A stretch of DNA of 64,000 bases from JBOFWL01 sp051653605 (GCA_051653605.1 JBOFWL010000145.1:434001-498000); one strand, 5' to 3'; positions 52,412 through 61,942 are shown, numbered from the stretch's first letter. Notes: generated by a model not told the origin, from the sequence alone. Translations and numbers: made by a program.

Positions 52412-53194
52412 TTGCGAAAAATGCGTTCGAAAGTGATTCTCGTTTCTATTTATCTTTGGGTGTCGTTTATTGTTCACGTGTATTTATTCTATTTTTTAGG
52501 ACTAAATCTTAATTTTAAAGAATTTCTAGACAAGATGCGTGCTAAAAATATTCAAGATCGCTCCTATATGGTGCAGAATATTATTCTCGAAACCGCCCAA
52601 GAGCAATCTCCCCCCGAAGAAGAAACCCCTTTTATATCCGATAAAAACACTCAAAATGCTGCCCCAGTTGCGGATCGATCACTTCCTCAACAATATAATA
52701 ACCCTTCAACACTCCGCCCTAATGGAGGGCAGGTTGATAGCCCTAAACCCGAACAAAGTGAAAGCGTTAGCGGGCAAGTTCGACCTCAACAAAGTGGAGG
52801 CCAAGGAGCCCCTTTTTATTTCGACCCAGATAAAGCCCCCGTGGTGAACCTCTACACTAGTGGTAATATTAGTGTGGCAGCAGAGGCCAAAGACTACGCT
52901 AATTATTTTTTGGAAATGCAGAAAAAAATAGGAAAATATCATAAAGAATTTTTTCCGATTTATCAATATTATCAGGGGTTACTTAAAGATGGAGTTGTTG
53001 TTGTAGATTTTTGGGTCGACCAGAAAGGTGATGTTGTATCTGCAGAAGTTGTGACTTCCTACGGCGTGAAGACGATAGACCAAGCTAGCCTAAACTCTAT
53101 TATCTATGCGAAAAATTTTGGGCCCTTGCCAAAAGATCTTAGTACGAGATCACCAGTTAAAGTTCGCTTTCATTTTGTCTATTTTGGGCGTTAA
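52412..53194 (+). CDS. TonB-like protein
   Basis: 260 residues from a TTG start with AAGG seven bases upstream; an ATG three codons in is too far from that site. One transmembrane helix (about 9-30) is followed by a Pro/Gln/Ser-rich periplasmic linker (about 65-150). A C-terminal TonB-type domain follows: GVVVVDFWVDQKGDVVSAEVV, then SLNSIIYAKNFGPLP and VKVRFHFVYF, the usual G-V-vF-I-dG-G block and closing strand. TonB couples inner-membrane proton energy to outer-membrane receptors, but no ExbB, ExbD or receptor is nearby. It could instead be a TonB-domain structural protein. Confidence 0.75.
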   Translation: MRKMRSKVILVSIYLWVSFIVHVYLFYFLGLNLNFKEFLDKMRAKNIQDRSYMVQNIILETAQEQSPPEEETPFISDKNTQNAAPVADRSLPQQYNNPSTLRPNGGQVDSPKPEQSESVSGQVRPQQSGGQGAPFYFDPDKAPVVNLYTSGNISVAAEAKDYANYFLEMQKKIGKYHKEFFPIYQYYQGLLKDGVVVVDFWVDQKGDVVSAEVVTSYGVKTIDQASLNSIIYAKNFGPLPKDLSTRSPVKVRFHFVYFGR

Positions 53195-53218
53195 AATCAT
53201 GATTATTACTCATATTGA

Positions 53219-53247
53219 TTGACTTTCTCATCTATTTGTGCTATAAT
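53219..53247 (+). promoter_or_regulatory. Predicted promoter of rpmF
   Basis: TTGACT, 17 bases, TATAAT. Confidence 0.7.
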
Positions 53248-53293
53248 TTTTAACATTTTCGCACCTTTCTGTTATTATTTTAGGAGTTTTACT

Positions 53294-53485
53294 ATGGGAG
53301 TCCCCTATAAAAAACGTACTGCAAAGCAGCTCCGTCAACGACGTGCCATGGCTTACTACAAAATGGATACTCCTCAAATGGCAACCTGTTCCGCTTGTGG
53401 GTCTTTTAAGATGCCTCATCGTGTTTGTATGAAATGCGGCACTTATAACGGACGTAAAGTCTTTGCTAGCGTGGAAGAAGCATAA
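53294..53485 (+). CDS. rpmF: 50S ribosomal protein L32
   Basis: 63 residues starting MGVPYKKRTAKQLRQRRA, preceded by TAGGAG. Two CxxC pairs (CSAC at 35-38, CMKC at 48-51) form the zinc site of the C+ version of L32. The longer open frame upstream overlaps the promoter and is not coding. It lies just ahead of plsX, the conserved rpmF-plsX-fab order, although here a terminator and a second promoter separate them. Confidence 0.97.
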   Translation: MGVPYKKRTAKQLRQRRAMAYYKMDTPQMATCSACGSFKMPHRVCMKCGTYNGRKVFASVEEA

Positions 53486-53505
53486 AAAAACATTTGTTTT
53501 TTTTT

Positions 53506-53536
53506 AAGCACCCTTTTTGCAAGGGTGCTTTGTTTT
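53506..53536 (+). terminator. Intrinsic terminator after rpmF
   Basis: AAGCACCCTT, TTTGC loop, AAGGGTGCTT, then TGTTTT. Confidence 0.85.
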
Positions 53537-53547
53537 ATATATACAAC

Positions 53548-53576
53548 TTGCAAAAAATTGTGTTTACTGCTATAAT
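53548..53576 (+). promoter_or_regulatory. Predicted promoter of the plsX-fabH unit
   Basis: TTGCAA, 17 bases, TATAAT, then GGAG before the plsX ATG. Confidence 0.65.
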
Positions 53577-53619
53577 TAGACGTTATTTAAAAACTTATTT
53601 GTAAAATAGTGGAGTTAAT

Positions 53620-54672
53620 ATGAGAATCGGCGTAGATATTGCCAGCGGTGAACAGGATCCTTGGTATCTTGTTCGAGGATCCGTGCAGGGAGCGTTTGAA
53701 CACCCCCAGGCCGAAATTGTGATGATAGGCGACCACAAATTACTCACCAAAATTCTAGACGAAGTTTCTGCGGAAACGGGGCGTCCAGATAATATTTCGA
53801 TTATGCATGCAGATAATATTATCACTATGGATGATGAGCCTCTATCATCTATTCGAACCAAAACAAATTCAAGTATTGTTGTTGGGCTTACAGCTCATAA
53901 AAATGGCGAGCTGGATGCTTTCTTTTCCCCTGGTAATACTGGGGCTATTGTTGCAGGTGCTTCTCTTATTTTACGACGTTGTGAGGGCATCAAAAAACCA
54001 GCCTTGGCTACTTTTTTAGTTAAGGGGATTGGCTCTCACCCGCCTATGCTGATGGATGTAGGGGCTTCCTCCGAAACCAATGTGGAGGATTTAGTTAAAT
54101 TTGCGCTCATGGGGCAGATTTACTATGAGTTAATGCTCGATATTCCTGCGCCTATTGTTGGGCTCCTTAATACAGGTGAAGAAGAATATAAAGGTAATAA
54201 ACTTGCTAGAGAGACATATCAAGCAATGAAAAAGGCTAATTTCCTCAATTTTAAAGGAAATATCGAAGGCAAAGAGCTTTTTAAAGGTAAGGCTCACGTT
54301 ATTGTCTGTGATGGCTTTGTTGGTAATGTCACCCTTAAAGTGGTTGAAGGAACAGCTTCTGGCTTTTCCGCGATGCTGAAGGGGGCTTTCAAAACAAGTA
54401 TTATTTCTATTTTGGGAGCGATTTTAGCTAAAGGGGCTTTCCAAAAAGTAAAAGACGCCCTTGATCCCGATATGTTTGGCGGAGCCCCCTTGCTTGGAGT
54501 AAAAGGTGTGGTGCTTGTTGGACATGGAAGCTCAGGTTCTTTGGCCTTTAAAAGCGCTATTGCAGCGTGTGTTAAAACGATTGAAAACCAAGTAATACAA
54601 GAAATTAACTTTAAGCTAGAAGAAAATCAAACGCTGCTTGAAGAAATTTCTCGCCCTAAAGAAGAAAACTAG
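53620..54672 (+). CDS. plsX: Phosphate acyltransferase PlsX
   Basis: PlsX makes acyl-phosphate from acyl-ACP for phospholipid synthesis. The 350-residue protein has the expected blocks: SSIVVGLTAHKNGELDAFFSPGNTGAIVAGASLILRR with the SPGNTGA loop, then MDVGASSETN, GLLNTGEEEYKGN and VIVCDGFVGNVTLK. The N-terminal IGVDIASGEQDP replaces the commoner DAMGGDxxP. It is followed eight bases later by fabH. Confidence 0.94.
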   Translation: MRIGVDIASGEQDPWYLVRGSVQGAFEHPQAEIVMIGDHKLLTKILDEVSAETGRPDNISIMHADNIITMDDEPLSSIRTKTNSSIVVGLTAHKNGELDAFFSPGNTGAIVAGASLILRRCEGIKKPALATFLVKGIGSHPPMLMDVGASSETNVEDLVKFALMGQIYYELMLDIPAPIVGLLNTGEEEYKGNKLARETYQAMKKANFLNFKGNIEGKELFKGKAHVIVCDGFVGNVTLKVVEGTASGFSAMLKGAFKTSIISILGAILAKGAFQKVKDALDPDMFGGAPLLGVKGVVLVGHGSSGSLAFKSAIAACVKTIENQVIQEINFKLEENQTLLEEISRPKEEN

Positions 54673-54680
54673 GAGATCGT

Positions 54681-55613
54681 ATGCCTATTGGGTTTAAAGA
54701 AATTGGTATTTATACACCAGCAAATATTGTCAGTAACGATGATCTTTCTAAAACATTGGATACTAGTGATGAGTGGATTTCTTCTCGCACGGGTATTAAA
54801 ACTCGTCGTATTGCATCTAGCGATGAAACTACCGCAAGTATGGCTTGGGAAGCAGTTCAAGATTTAATAAAAAAATCAGGTGATGATCTTCAAGATGTTG
54901 ATTTAATCGTTTGTGCCACCGTTACCAACGAGGAGAGATTTCCCTCTGTTGCGGCGCGTGTTCAGGCTAAGCTAGGTATTCCTGATATTCCAACATTTGA
55001 TAGCCCTGTCGGTTGTGGGGGATTTCTCTATGTTCTTTCCATGGCTCGAGCCTATATCAAATCTGGCTCGGCTAAAAAGGTTCTGTGCCTTGTTTCTGAA
55101 AAACTTAGCTCCATTATGGATTGGACAGATAGAAATACCTGCGTTCTTTTTGGAGATGCAGCGGCGGCTATTGTTCTTCAAGATACTCCCGATTGCCACG
55201 AACTCCTTGAATGTTTCATTGGTGGCGATGGTGCCTACGGCGACCTGTTGCGTTGTCCCGTTGGAGGGCTTACCACGATGGATGGTGCTGGCGTTTTTAA
55301 AGTGGCAGTGCGCGTAATGGAAAGAGAGGTGCGGCGAGTGGCAGAGACTGCTGGCATCGAGCTTAGTGATATTAACTATCTTGTTCCTCATCAAGCAAAT
55401 CTTCGTATTATTTCTGCTGTTGGTGATAAGTTGGGGATACCTCTCGACAAAACCGTTGTAAATCTAGATAAATATGCAAATACAAGCTGTGTTTCTATTC
55501 CTCTAGCGATGATAGATGCTGTCGATGATGGACGGTTTAAAAAAGGAAATATTCTTTCTTTTGTTGCTATTGGCGCGGGATTTGCTTGGGGATCAGCTTT
55601 AGTTCGTTGGTAA
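54681..55613 (+). CDS. fabH: 3-oxoacyl-ACP synthase III (FabH)
   Basis: FabH condenses acetyl-CoA with malonyl-ACP to start fatty-acid synthesis. The 310-residue protein has the Cys-His-Asn triad C112 (PVGCGGF), H237 (LVPHQAN) and N267 (YANTSC). The cysteine neighbourhood VGCGGF differs from the usual AACSGF, which might change primer preference. AGGAG precedes the ATG; 10 bases separate it from the next gene. Confidence 0.94.
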   Translation: MPIGFKEIGIYTPANIVSNDDLSKTLDTSDEWISSRTGIKTRRIASSDETTASMAWEAVQDLIKKSGDDLQDVDLIVCATVTNEERFPSVAARVQAKLGIPDIPTFDSPVGCGGFLYVLSMARAYIKSGSAKKVLCLVSEKLSSIMDWTDRNTCVLFGDAAAAIVLQDTPDCHELLECFIGGDGAYGDLLRCPVGGLTTMDGAGVFKVAVRVMEREVRRVAETAGIELSDINYLVPHQANLRIISAVGDKLGIPLDKTVVNLDKYANTSCVSIPLAMIDAVDDGRFKKGNILSFVAIGAGFAWGSALVRW

Positions 55614-55623
55614 GGATCAATTT

Positions 55624-56799
55624 GTGAAGTCTCTATTTTGGAAAAGTTTATTCCTCTTATTGCCTGTTCTCCTTTTTAGTCAAATTCTTGAGCATCAAAC
55701 TGATCTTTCAGGGCATGCGGGGCTTCAACTTGCCGAATTCGAGGCTGCGGGGAAGGGTTCTCGCCTAAATGAACTCTATTATTTCAACCCTATTCTCTTT
55801 TATCGTAGTAAGTATCTCATTAAAGATGATGAGATTTTAGGATATATCAGAGGAAGAGTCTCTAAAGAAGAACCATTATCGTCGGTTACACTTCGTCAAC
55901 TCAACGAAATTCGTTCTCCAACATTACAAGTGTCGAATCTTATTCAAATTTATCCACAATATCAAGATATTGCTAATAATTATGAATTATTTCTTCGAAT
56001 ATTTGAAGAAAGCTTGCAAATAGCACTGGAAGAACAGCAATCAGGGCAAGGAAACGCCAATGGCTATGCCCCTGAGTATGACCCAGCCTACGATTCTGAA
56101 TATGATGAAGCCTATTACCCTGCTGAAGGCGACGCCGCAGCAGGTGAGTACGTGCCTGGAACTACTCCTATCGATCCTCAACAAGATTACCAATCAGTGG
56201 ATAACTTGAATAATTTAACTTTTCTAGCTCTCAATATGCGCGCTCAAGATATGATGTCTAATCTGGATATTCCCAGCTTAGAACAAGCCTTGCAAGATAC
56301 ATCTAAATCTTTTGAAGAAAAAGAATTAGAATTCATTGTTAGATATGAACAGCTTAATCGAGCTTACAGTAATACTGTTGCTGAATATTATAAGGTTCTT
56401 GAAGCACGCAATCTTATTGAAAAAAGTTTTTATTTTAACCCTGCCGATGACACAGAGACATTTCGAGTCTTTCTTCATGGGCTTGATGACCCCAGTGCTT
56501 TCTGGAGCAAGTCGTTCACTTTGGATGGAAAGGCGAACTATCAAAGCTATGATGATACGGTTTGGTTTCTTGGCTATGAGGTGCCGCTCACTAAGGCGGA
56601 TGTGCGGGCGTTGGTGGCAGTTGTTATGCGTAATAAAAAAGTTGGTTTAAAAGTAGCTGGTCGGGGAGGAGAGATTTCTTTTGATCTTTCCGATCGCCAA
56701 TTTGGCGCCATCAAGCAACTTTTCTCCGATTTTGCTCTCGGAAAAATGGTTGTCCCCGGTGGTACAAGTGCTGTTGAATCGTCGCCTCTTCTTCAATAA
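55624..56799 (+). CDS. Exported protein of unknown function with a Tyr/Glu/Pro-rich repeat
   Basis: 391 residues from a GTG with AAGGA upstream. The signal peptide is MKSLFWKSLFLLLPVLLFSQ. Around residues 140-180 it has a Tyr/Glu/Asp-rich low-complexity run with repeated xYDxxYD units (APEYDPAYDSEYDEAYYP). The C-terminal third is more globular, with VGLKVAGRGGEISFDLSDRQFGAI. Recognised family: none. It is placed inside the fatty-acid cluster, between fabH and fabG, with very short gaps, so it must be co-expressed with lipid synthesis genes. It is possibly an envelope protein. Confidence 0.75.
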   Translation: MKSLFWKSLFLLLPVLLFSQILEHQTDLSGHAGLQLAEFEAAGKGSRLNELYYFNPILFYRSKYLIKDDEILGYIRGRVSKEEPLSSVTLRQLNEIRSPTLQVSNLIQIYPQYQDIANNYELFLRIFEESLQIALEEQQSGQGNANGYAPEYDPAYDSEYDEAYYPAEGDAAAGEYVPGTTPIDPQQDYQSVDNLNNLTFLALNMRAQDMMSNLDIPSLEQALQDTSKSFEEKELEFIVRYEQLNRAYSNTVAEYYKVLEARNLIEKSFYFNPADDTETFRVFLHGLDDPSAFWSKSFTLDGKANYQSYDDTVWFLGYEVPLTKADVRALVAVVMRNKKVGLKVAGRGGEISFDLSDRQFGAIKQLFSDFALGKMVVPGGTSAVESSPLLQ

Positions 56800-56800
56800 C

Positions 56801-57703
56801 ATGATATATTTGGCGATATTATTTGGAATGTTGATGAGCGTAATTTATGCTCAAGCCCCAGTGGAGGAGTCGAGTTTTCCAGTATCTCCATCCATCAGAT
56901 TGAAAGATTTTGATGCAATTTACGATTATTCAAGCGATTTGTTGGATAGAAGCAATCAATTGCATCTTTTCGGTGGGCAACTAGGAGAAAACGGGCTTTC
57001 TCATGGAGAAATTTCTCGTATCGAAGACGCTATTGCAGGCTCGGGGATAAATCTAGCTGATACAGATATTTCACAGGCAGGAATTTTTGGCATTATTGAT
57101 GCAGAAATGCTCTATTTTAACAATCCAGATGCCCTTGCCACGAGTAACATTGCTTTTGATCCTAAAACAGTGGCGAATCCTTTCCTACAATTTTTATATA
57201 CTAAAAATATTGCTAATGGAGAGGAATTACTATCTCATAGAACAAATGACACCACGCTTTTTAATATGAATGGTGTCTATAATTTGAGAATTGGCCTTCA
57301 GAAAGATGCAAATCCTCTACCTAAGGCGTCTTTTGCAAAACGTGGAGAGATTGAATTTCTAATTTTTTCTCAAAAAACATTTGTGCCGCTAAATTCTTAT
57401 GGTCAGAAAATAACGCTTACCCTTTATGGCATTGATAATAAATTACGTTGGGTGAAAGAGTTTAAATTTGATGCTAAGCAGGCTCAACAAAGCTATTTAG
57501 ATACAAAAATTAAACGACTAATCCTTCATCATCTCCTTGATAAGGATGAGTTAGATGAACTTCGCTTGCTTTTTCGGGCAAATAAGGTAATATTTGGTCG
57601 AGTAGATGGCATTTTAGATAGTTTTTTGTTCGATTTTCGCCCAAAAACTATTAATTTTTATCGTTCTTTCCTAGAATATGGGAAATCGAATCGTTATTAT
57701 TAA
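56801..57703 (+). CDS. Exported protein of unknown function, partner of the upstream gene
   Basis: 300 residues from the ATG one base after the upstream stop; there is no ribosome site of its own, so translation should depend on the upstream gene. The signal peptide is MIYLAILFGMLMSVIYAQ. The body mixes helices and strands (VYNLRIGLQ, GEIEFLIFSQKTFVPL, KITLTLYGIDNKLRWVKEF) with no known motif. The older in-frame extension upstream is the shadow of the previous gene. Together with its neighbour it forms a two-gene insertion in the fatty-acid cluster. Confidence 0.75.
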   Translation: MIYLAILFGMLMSVIYAQAPVEESSFPVSPSIRLKDFDAIYDYSSDLLDRSNQLHLFGGQLGENGLSHGEISRIEDAIAGSGINLADTDISQAGIFGIIDAEMLYFNNPDALATSNIAFDPKTVANPFLQFLYTKNIANGEELLSHRTNDTTLFNMNGVYNLRIGLQKDANPLPKASFAKRGEIEFLIFSQKTFVPLNSYGQKITLTLYGIDNKLRWVKEFKFDAKQAQQSYLDTKIKRLILHHLLDKDELDELRLLFRANKVIFGRVDGILDSFLFDFRPKTINFYRSFLEYGKSNRYY

Positions 57704-57737
57704 AAAATATATTACAATTGTATAAGGAGTTTCCTCT

Positions 57738-58478
57738 ATGACTGGAATCCGTGGGAAAAATGCTATTATTACAGGATCTGGACAGGGTATTGGACTTGCC
57801 ATTGCAGAACGCCTTGCTGCAGAAGGTGCAAATATTGTCATTTCAGATTTGCGAGATGCCTCTGCCAAAGCTAATGAAATTGCTGAAAAATACAATGTTA
57901 AGTCTATGTTTGTTGCCTGTGATGTTTCCAAGTTTGAAGATGTTGAAAATCTTATTAACAAAACTAAGGAAGATTGGGGAAGCGTAGATATACTTGTTAA
58001 TAATGCAGGTATTACCAGAGATAATCTCATCCTTCGTATGAGCCCGGAAGATTTTAATCTTGTAATTGATGTGCATCTGAAAGGAGTTTTCCATGGTGTG
58101 AAGGCAGTTTATCCTATTATGATGCGTCAAAAATCAGGAAAAATTATTAATATGGCCTCTATTATCGGTTTAATGGGAAATGCTGGCCAAGCCAACTATG
58201 CAGCCGCTAAAGCTGGAATCATTGCTTTAACAAAAAGTGCAGCTAAAGAACTTGGCGGAAGAAATGTCAATGTCAACGCCATTGCACCAGGATTTATTGA
58301 CACCGCGATGACTCAAGCTCTTCCTGAAACAGAAAGAGCTAAAATGCTTTCTGTTATCCCTATGAAACGCATGGGTTCACCCGAGGATATCGCAGCATGT
58401 ACTGCGTTTCTTGCTTCTGATGATAGCACCTACATCAATGGTCAGGTAATTACCGTTGATGGTGGAATGGTAATGTAG
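57738..58478 (+). CDS. fabG: 3-oxoacyl-ACP reductase FabG
   Basis: 246 residues, the standard length. The NADPH loop is ITGSGQGIG (11-19), NNAG lies at 88-91, and the catalytic S141, Y154 and K158 sit in YAAAK. The end, INGQVITVDGGM, is typical. It reduces beta-ketoacyl-ACP in fatty-acid elongation. AAGGAG precedes the ATG and fabF starts nine bases after the stop. The normal neighbours acpP and fabD are not present. Confidence 0.95.
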   Translation: MTGIRGKNAIITGSGQGIGLAIAERLAAEGANIVISDLRDASAKANEIAEKYNVKSMFVACDVSKFEDVENLINKTKEDWGSVDILVNNAGITRDNLILRMSPEDFNLVIDVHLKGVFHGVKAVYPIMMRQKSGKIINMASIIGLMGNAGQANYAAAKAGIIALTKSAAKELGGRNVNVNAIAPGFIDTAMTQALPETERAKMLSVIPMKRMGSPEDIAACTAFLASDDSTYINGQVITVDGGMVM

Positions 58479-58487
58479 GAGCCTTTA

Positions 58488-59729
58488 ATGAATAAGCGAA
58501 TTGTTATTACAGGCATGGGGGCAATTTCGCCTCTAGGGCTTGATGTTGAAACCTTTTGGAGTGGGCTTGCCGCTGGAAAAAGTGGCATAGAACTCATCGA
58601 TCGTTTTGATGTGACCGATTATTCTTCTAAAGTTGCAGGGCTTGTGAAAGGATTTGATCCTAGTGAGAGCATGGATAAAAAATTAGCCTCTCGTATGGAT
58701 CGCTATGCCCAGATGGGTTTTGTTGCTACTAAACAAGCAATAGAGCAATCAGGCTTAATGAATTATGCTGGATTAGATAAATCTCGCTGTGGGGTTACAG
58801 TAGGTTCTGGTATCGGGGGGCTGCAAAGCCTTTCTGATAACGCATACAGCTTATTGCAAAAAGGCCACAGACGTGTGTCGCCCATGTTTATCCCAATGAG
58901 TATTCTTGATATTCTATCTGGTTATATCGCTATAGAGTATGGATTTACAGGTGCTAACTACGCTGTCACTTCAGCCTGTGCCTCGGGGAATCACTCAATG
59001 ATCGCTGCGTATAATCATATTCGTTTAGGCGATTGTGACGTTGTCGTCGCCGGTGGAGCAGAAGCTGCAGCTACCCCTTTGGGAATGGCTGGTTTCATGC
59101 AGGCAAGAGCCTTATCAACCTCCCACAACGACACTCCATCGAAGGCCTCTCGACCTTTTGATGTAGGTAGAGATGGTTTTGTCATTGCAGAAGGCGCTGG
59201 TATTGTTGTTTTAGAATCATACGAGCATGCAATGAAACGAAATGCTCCCATTTTTGGTGAAATGGTTGGTTATGGCGTCACTGCAGACGCTTATCATATC
59301 ACGGCACCGCATCCTAGTGGAGAAGGCGCAGGGACGGCATTTAAAAAAGCAATGGAAATGGGAAATATCACCCCAGATATGATAGATCTTGTTAACACAC
59401 ATGGGACATCAACTCCTTTAGGTGATATTGCCGAAACAAAAGCAATTAAATTTGCGATGGGTGAGGCAGCCTATAAAACCAATCTAAACTCTACAAAATC
59501 AATGATAGGACACTCTTTAGGTGCCGCGGGCACTTTAGAGGCGATTGCAATAATGAAGATGATGGAAACAGGAATCATTCACCCTACCATTAACCTTGAA
59601 AATCCTGATCCAGAATGTGATTTAAATTATACACCAAATAAAGCTGTGCAAAAGGAGGTTCGCTATGCAATCAGTAACTCCTTTGGATTTGGCGGGCATA
59701 ATGCGTCCGTTCTTTTCAGAAAAATCTGA
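58488..59729 (+). CDS. fabF: 3-oxoacyl-ACP synthase II (FabF)
   Basis: 413 residues. The catalytic Cys is C164 in TSACASGNHS. The two histidines lie in NTHGTSTPLGD and SMIGHSLGAAG, and the end is NSFGFGGHNAS. This is the Cys-His-His elongating condensing enzyme. The last 65 bases also carry the ribosome site and start of rnc in another frame. Confidence 0.96.
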   Translation: MNKRIVITGMGAISPLGLDVETFWSGLAAGKSGIELIDRFDVTDYSSKVAGLVKGFDPSESMDKKLASRMDRYAQMGFVATKQAIEQSGLMNYAGLDKSRCGVTVGSGIGGLQSLSDNAYSLLQKGHRRVSPMFIPMSILDILSGYIAIEYGFTGANYAVTSACASGNHSMIAAYNHIRLGDCDVVVAGGAEAAATPLGMAGFMQARALSTSHNDTPSKASRPFDVGRDGFVIAEGAGIVVLESYEHAMKRNAPIFGEMVGYGVTADAYHITAPHPSGEGAGTAFKKAMEMGNITPDMIDLVNTHGTSTPLGDIAETKAIKFAMGEAAYKTNLNSTKSMIGHSLGAAGTLEAIAIMKMMETGIIHPTINLENPDPECDLNYTPNKAVQKEVRYAISNSFGFGGHNASVLFRKI

Positions 59730-60471
59730 GCTTCAAAAAACTGATCTAGAGCGATACAAACAGTTAAAGAATTTTTGTCGCTTACGGAAATTGCCGATCA
59801 AAAATATGGATCTTCTAGATATGGCACTTACGCACGTTTCTTGTGGGGCTCGCTGTTATGAAAGGCTCGAGTTTCTAGGGGATAGCGTCATGGGTCTGTG
59901 CTTGGCAAGTATGCTCTACCAGAATTACCCAGATTTGACGGAAGGTAAGATGTCCGCGCTTAAAGCAACTCTTGCAGAGGAGAAATCCTTTGCACAAGTG
60001 GCAAGAGAGCTGGATTTATTAGCTTACGTTCGTCTCGGGCGAGGAGAGCGGCTACAAGATGAACGTGCCCAAGAGAAGGTTCTTTGCGATCTTTTTGAAT
60101 CGCTGATTAGCGTACTTTATCTTGATTGCGGTTTTGAAACATGCCAGAAGTTTGTTCATCCCTATTTTATTCATAAAATAGGACAAGTCAATCAGACGGG
60201 TATTCCGGATTACAAAACGCGGCTTCAAAAAATCAGTGTGCGTACTTATCGTACATATCCTTGCTACTCAATCATGCACACGGAAGGGCCCGATCATGGA
60301 AAAATTTTCAATATTAAATGCACTTTAGAAGATTTTGTCTCCATGGCGAAGGGGCGCTCTAAAAAAGAAGCAGAGCAGGCGTGTGCCCAGATCATTTTGG
60401 AGTCTATTCGGGTTTATTCCGAAGAACACCCCGATACCCTGCTGGCAAAAGAATATTGCAATGAAAAATAA
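59665..60471 (+). CDS. rnc: Ribonuclease III
   Basis: 268 residues. The ATG lies inside fabF but has the strongest ribosome site in the window (AAAGGAGG), which decides the start over a later ATG at 59701. The nuclease signature is ERLEFLGDS (66-74), with the second acidic site in DLFESLIS. A C-terminal double-stranded-RNA-binding domain (about 185-255) begins DYKTRLQK. It processes rRNA and structured RNAs. The 65-bp overlap couples it to fabF. Confidence 0.95.
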   Translation: MQSVTPLDLAGIMRPFFSEKSELQKTDLERYKQLKNFCRLRKLPIKNMDLLDMALTHVSCGARCYERLEFLGDSVMGLCLASMLYQNYPDLTEGKMSALKATLAEEKSFAQVARELDLLAYVRLGRGERLQDERAQEKVLCDLFESLISVLYLDCGFETCQKFVHPYFIHKIGQVNQTGIPDYKTRLQKISVRTYRTYPCYSIMHTEGPDHGKIFNIKCTLEDFVSMAKGRSKKEAEQACAQIILESIRVYSEEHPDTLLAKEYCNEK

Positions 60472-60495
60472 GATGCGATCCCTTGAGGTTTTATT

Positions 60496-61368
60496 ATGAT
60501 TAGAGGAATGACAGGCCAAGCTTCTCGAAGATTTTCTACCCCTGTTTTAGATGCGGAGATGGATCTCCGTAGTGTTAACTCGCGATTTTTTGAGTTTCGC
60601 TTGAAATGCCCACCAAAGTATGCCGCTTTTGAAGGAGAGGCACGCCGGATTATTTCAAAAACTCTCGGCCGTGGAAAAATAGAACTTGGTATTCGTGCTG
60701 TTGAAAAACAAGTATCTTCGCAATCTTTGATCAATCCTGTTCTTGCCGAAGCTTACCTCAATGAGAGTCGTATTCTTGCGGAAAAGTTAAATATTCCTTT
60801 TAATATGACTATTCGTGAGATTTTATCACTCCCCCAAGTTCTTAATACAGAAAATGGGGAACTGGATGAAGAAACCATCAACCGTTTTGGAGCGGAGCTT
60901 CAATCGCTTATCGACTCTATTCTTCCTATGATGCATACTGAGGGAAAATCTACGGTTCAAGATATCGAAAAATCGCTTTCATTAATTGATGAGGCTGTTT
61001 TAATCATTAAAGATACCTATCCTATTGCCTTAGAACGCTATAAGCAGCAACTCTTAGAAAGAGTGTTAGAGGTTTCTTCCCTCAAAGCTCCAGAAGAGAG
61101 GCTTGCTGTTGAGATCGAAATTTTTGCTTCGCGTACATGTATTAATGAAGAAATAGTTCGCCTTGTAAATCACTTGAAAGTAACTAGAGAAATTCTTTCA
61201 GGTAAGAGAGATGGTGGTTCGAAAGAATTAGATTTTATTGCCCAAGAGCTTAATCGAGAAACAAATACTATTGCATCTAAGAGCTCAGATTATAAGATTA
61301 CAGAAAAAACTATCATTATTAAAAGTGAAATCGAAAAAATACGCGAGCACTATCGAAATATTGTATAG
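60496..61368 (+). CDS. yicC: YicC-family endoribonuclease
   Basis: 290 residues. It opens with IRGMTGQASRRF, continues with MDLRSVNSRFFEFRLKCP, and ends in the DUF1732-like tail, KELDFIAQELNRETNTIASKSSDYKIT. These are the two conserved domains of YicC proteins, recently associated with RNA cleavage. GAGG lies upstream of the ATG. It is paired with gmk, as in many bacteria. Confidence 0.92.
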   Translation: MIRGMTGQASRRFSTPVLDAEMDLRSVNSRFFEFRLKCPPKYAAFEGEARRIISKTLGRGKIELGIRAVEKQVSSQSLINPVLAEAYLNESRILAEKLNIPFNMTIREILSLPQVLNTENGELDEETINRFGAELQSLIDSILPMMHTEGKSTVQDIEKSLSLIDEAVLIIKDTYPIALERYKQQLLERVLEVSSLKAPEERLAVEIEIFASRTCINEEIVRLVNHLKVTREILSGKRDGGSKELDFIAQELNRETNTIASKSSDYKITEKTIIIKSEIEKIREHYRNIV

Positions 61369-61377
61369 GCGAGAAAG

Positions 61378-61941
61378 ATGCAAAAGAAAATTTTTGTTAT
61401 TTCCGGCCCTAGTGGGGTAGGAAAAACAACACTCTATAAGAATTGTCTAAAGAGACATCAGGATATTTTTGGATTCTCAGTTTCTGCTACCACACGCCCA
61501 ATCCGTTGTGGAGAGGTTCATGGTGTTGATTATTACTTCATCAGTAAGGATGAGTTTGACAATCTCGTAGCGGAGAATAAATTTCTTGAGTGGGAAAATA
61601 ACTACGGTAATTATTATGGCACATTGCAATCAGAAATTGATCGCATTTGGAAAAGTGGTTGCCATTGTTTTCTTGATCTCGATGTCAAAGGCGCTCTGAA
61701 TATCAAAAATCTTTTCCCCAATGATTCTGTGCTTATTTTTATTGAGCCGCCTTCATTGGATGCTCTTTCTCAGAGAATTTGTGCTAGAGGTGAAGAGAAA
61801 AATATTTCTAATCGTCTTCAAAAGGCTGAAGAGGAAATATCTCAAAAACACGCCTATGATTACGTCATTATTAATAAAGATATTGCCACTGCCGTTGATG
61901 AGTTGGACTCTGTTATTAAAAAATCTCTTTCTTTACTATAA
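61378..61941 (+). CDS. gmk: Guanylate kinase
   Basis: 187 residues. The P-loop is GPSGVGKTT (10-18), followed by the GMP-binding ATTRPIRCGEVHGVDYYF and EWENNYGNYYGT. GMP is phosphorylated to GDP in the cytoplasm. It begins nine bases after yicC and ends at a terminator. Confidence 0.96.
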   Translation: MQKKIFVISGPSGVGKTTLYKNCLKRHQDIFGFSVSATTRPIRCGEVHGVDYYFISKDEFDNLVAENKFLEWENNYGNYYGTLQSEIDRIWKSGCHCFLDLDVKGALNIKNLFPNDSVLIFIEPPSLDALSQRICARGEEKNISNRLQKAEEEISQKHAYDYVIINKDIATAVDELDSVIKKSLSLL

Positions 61942-61942
61942 A

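Noticed and set aside
55950..55958. Perfect DnaA box (TTATCCACA)
   Set aside because: Single copy inside a coding gene, with no cluster of boxes and no dnaA or dnaN nearby; not an origin.
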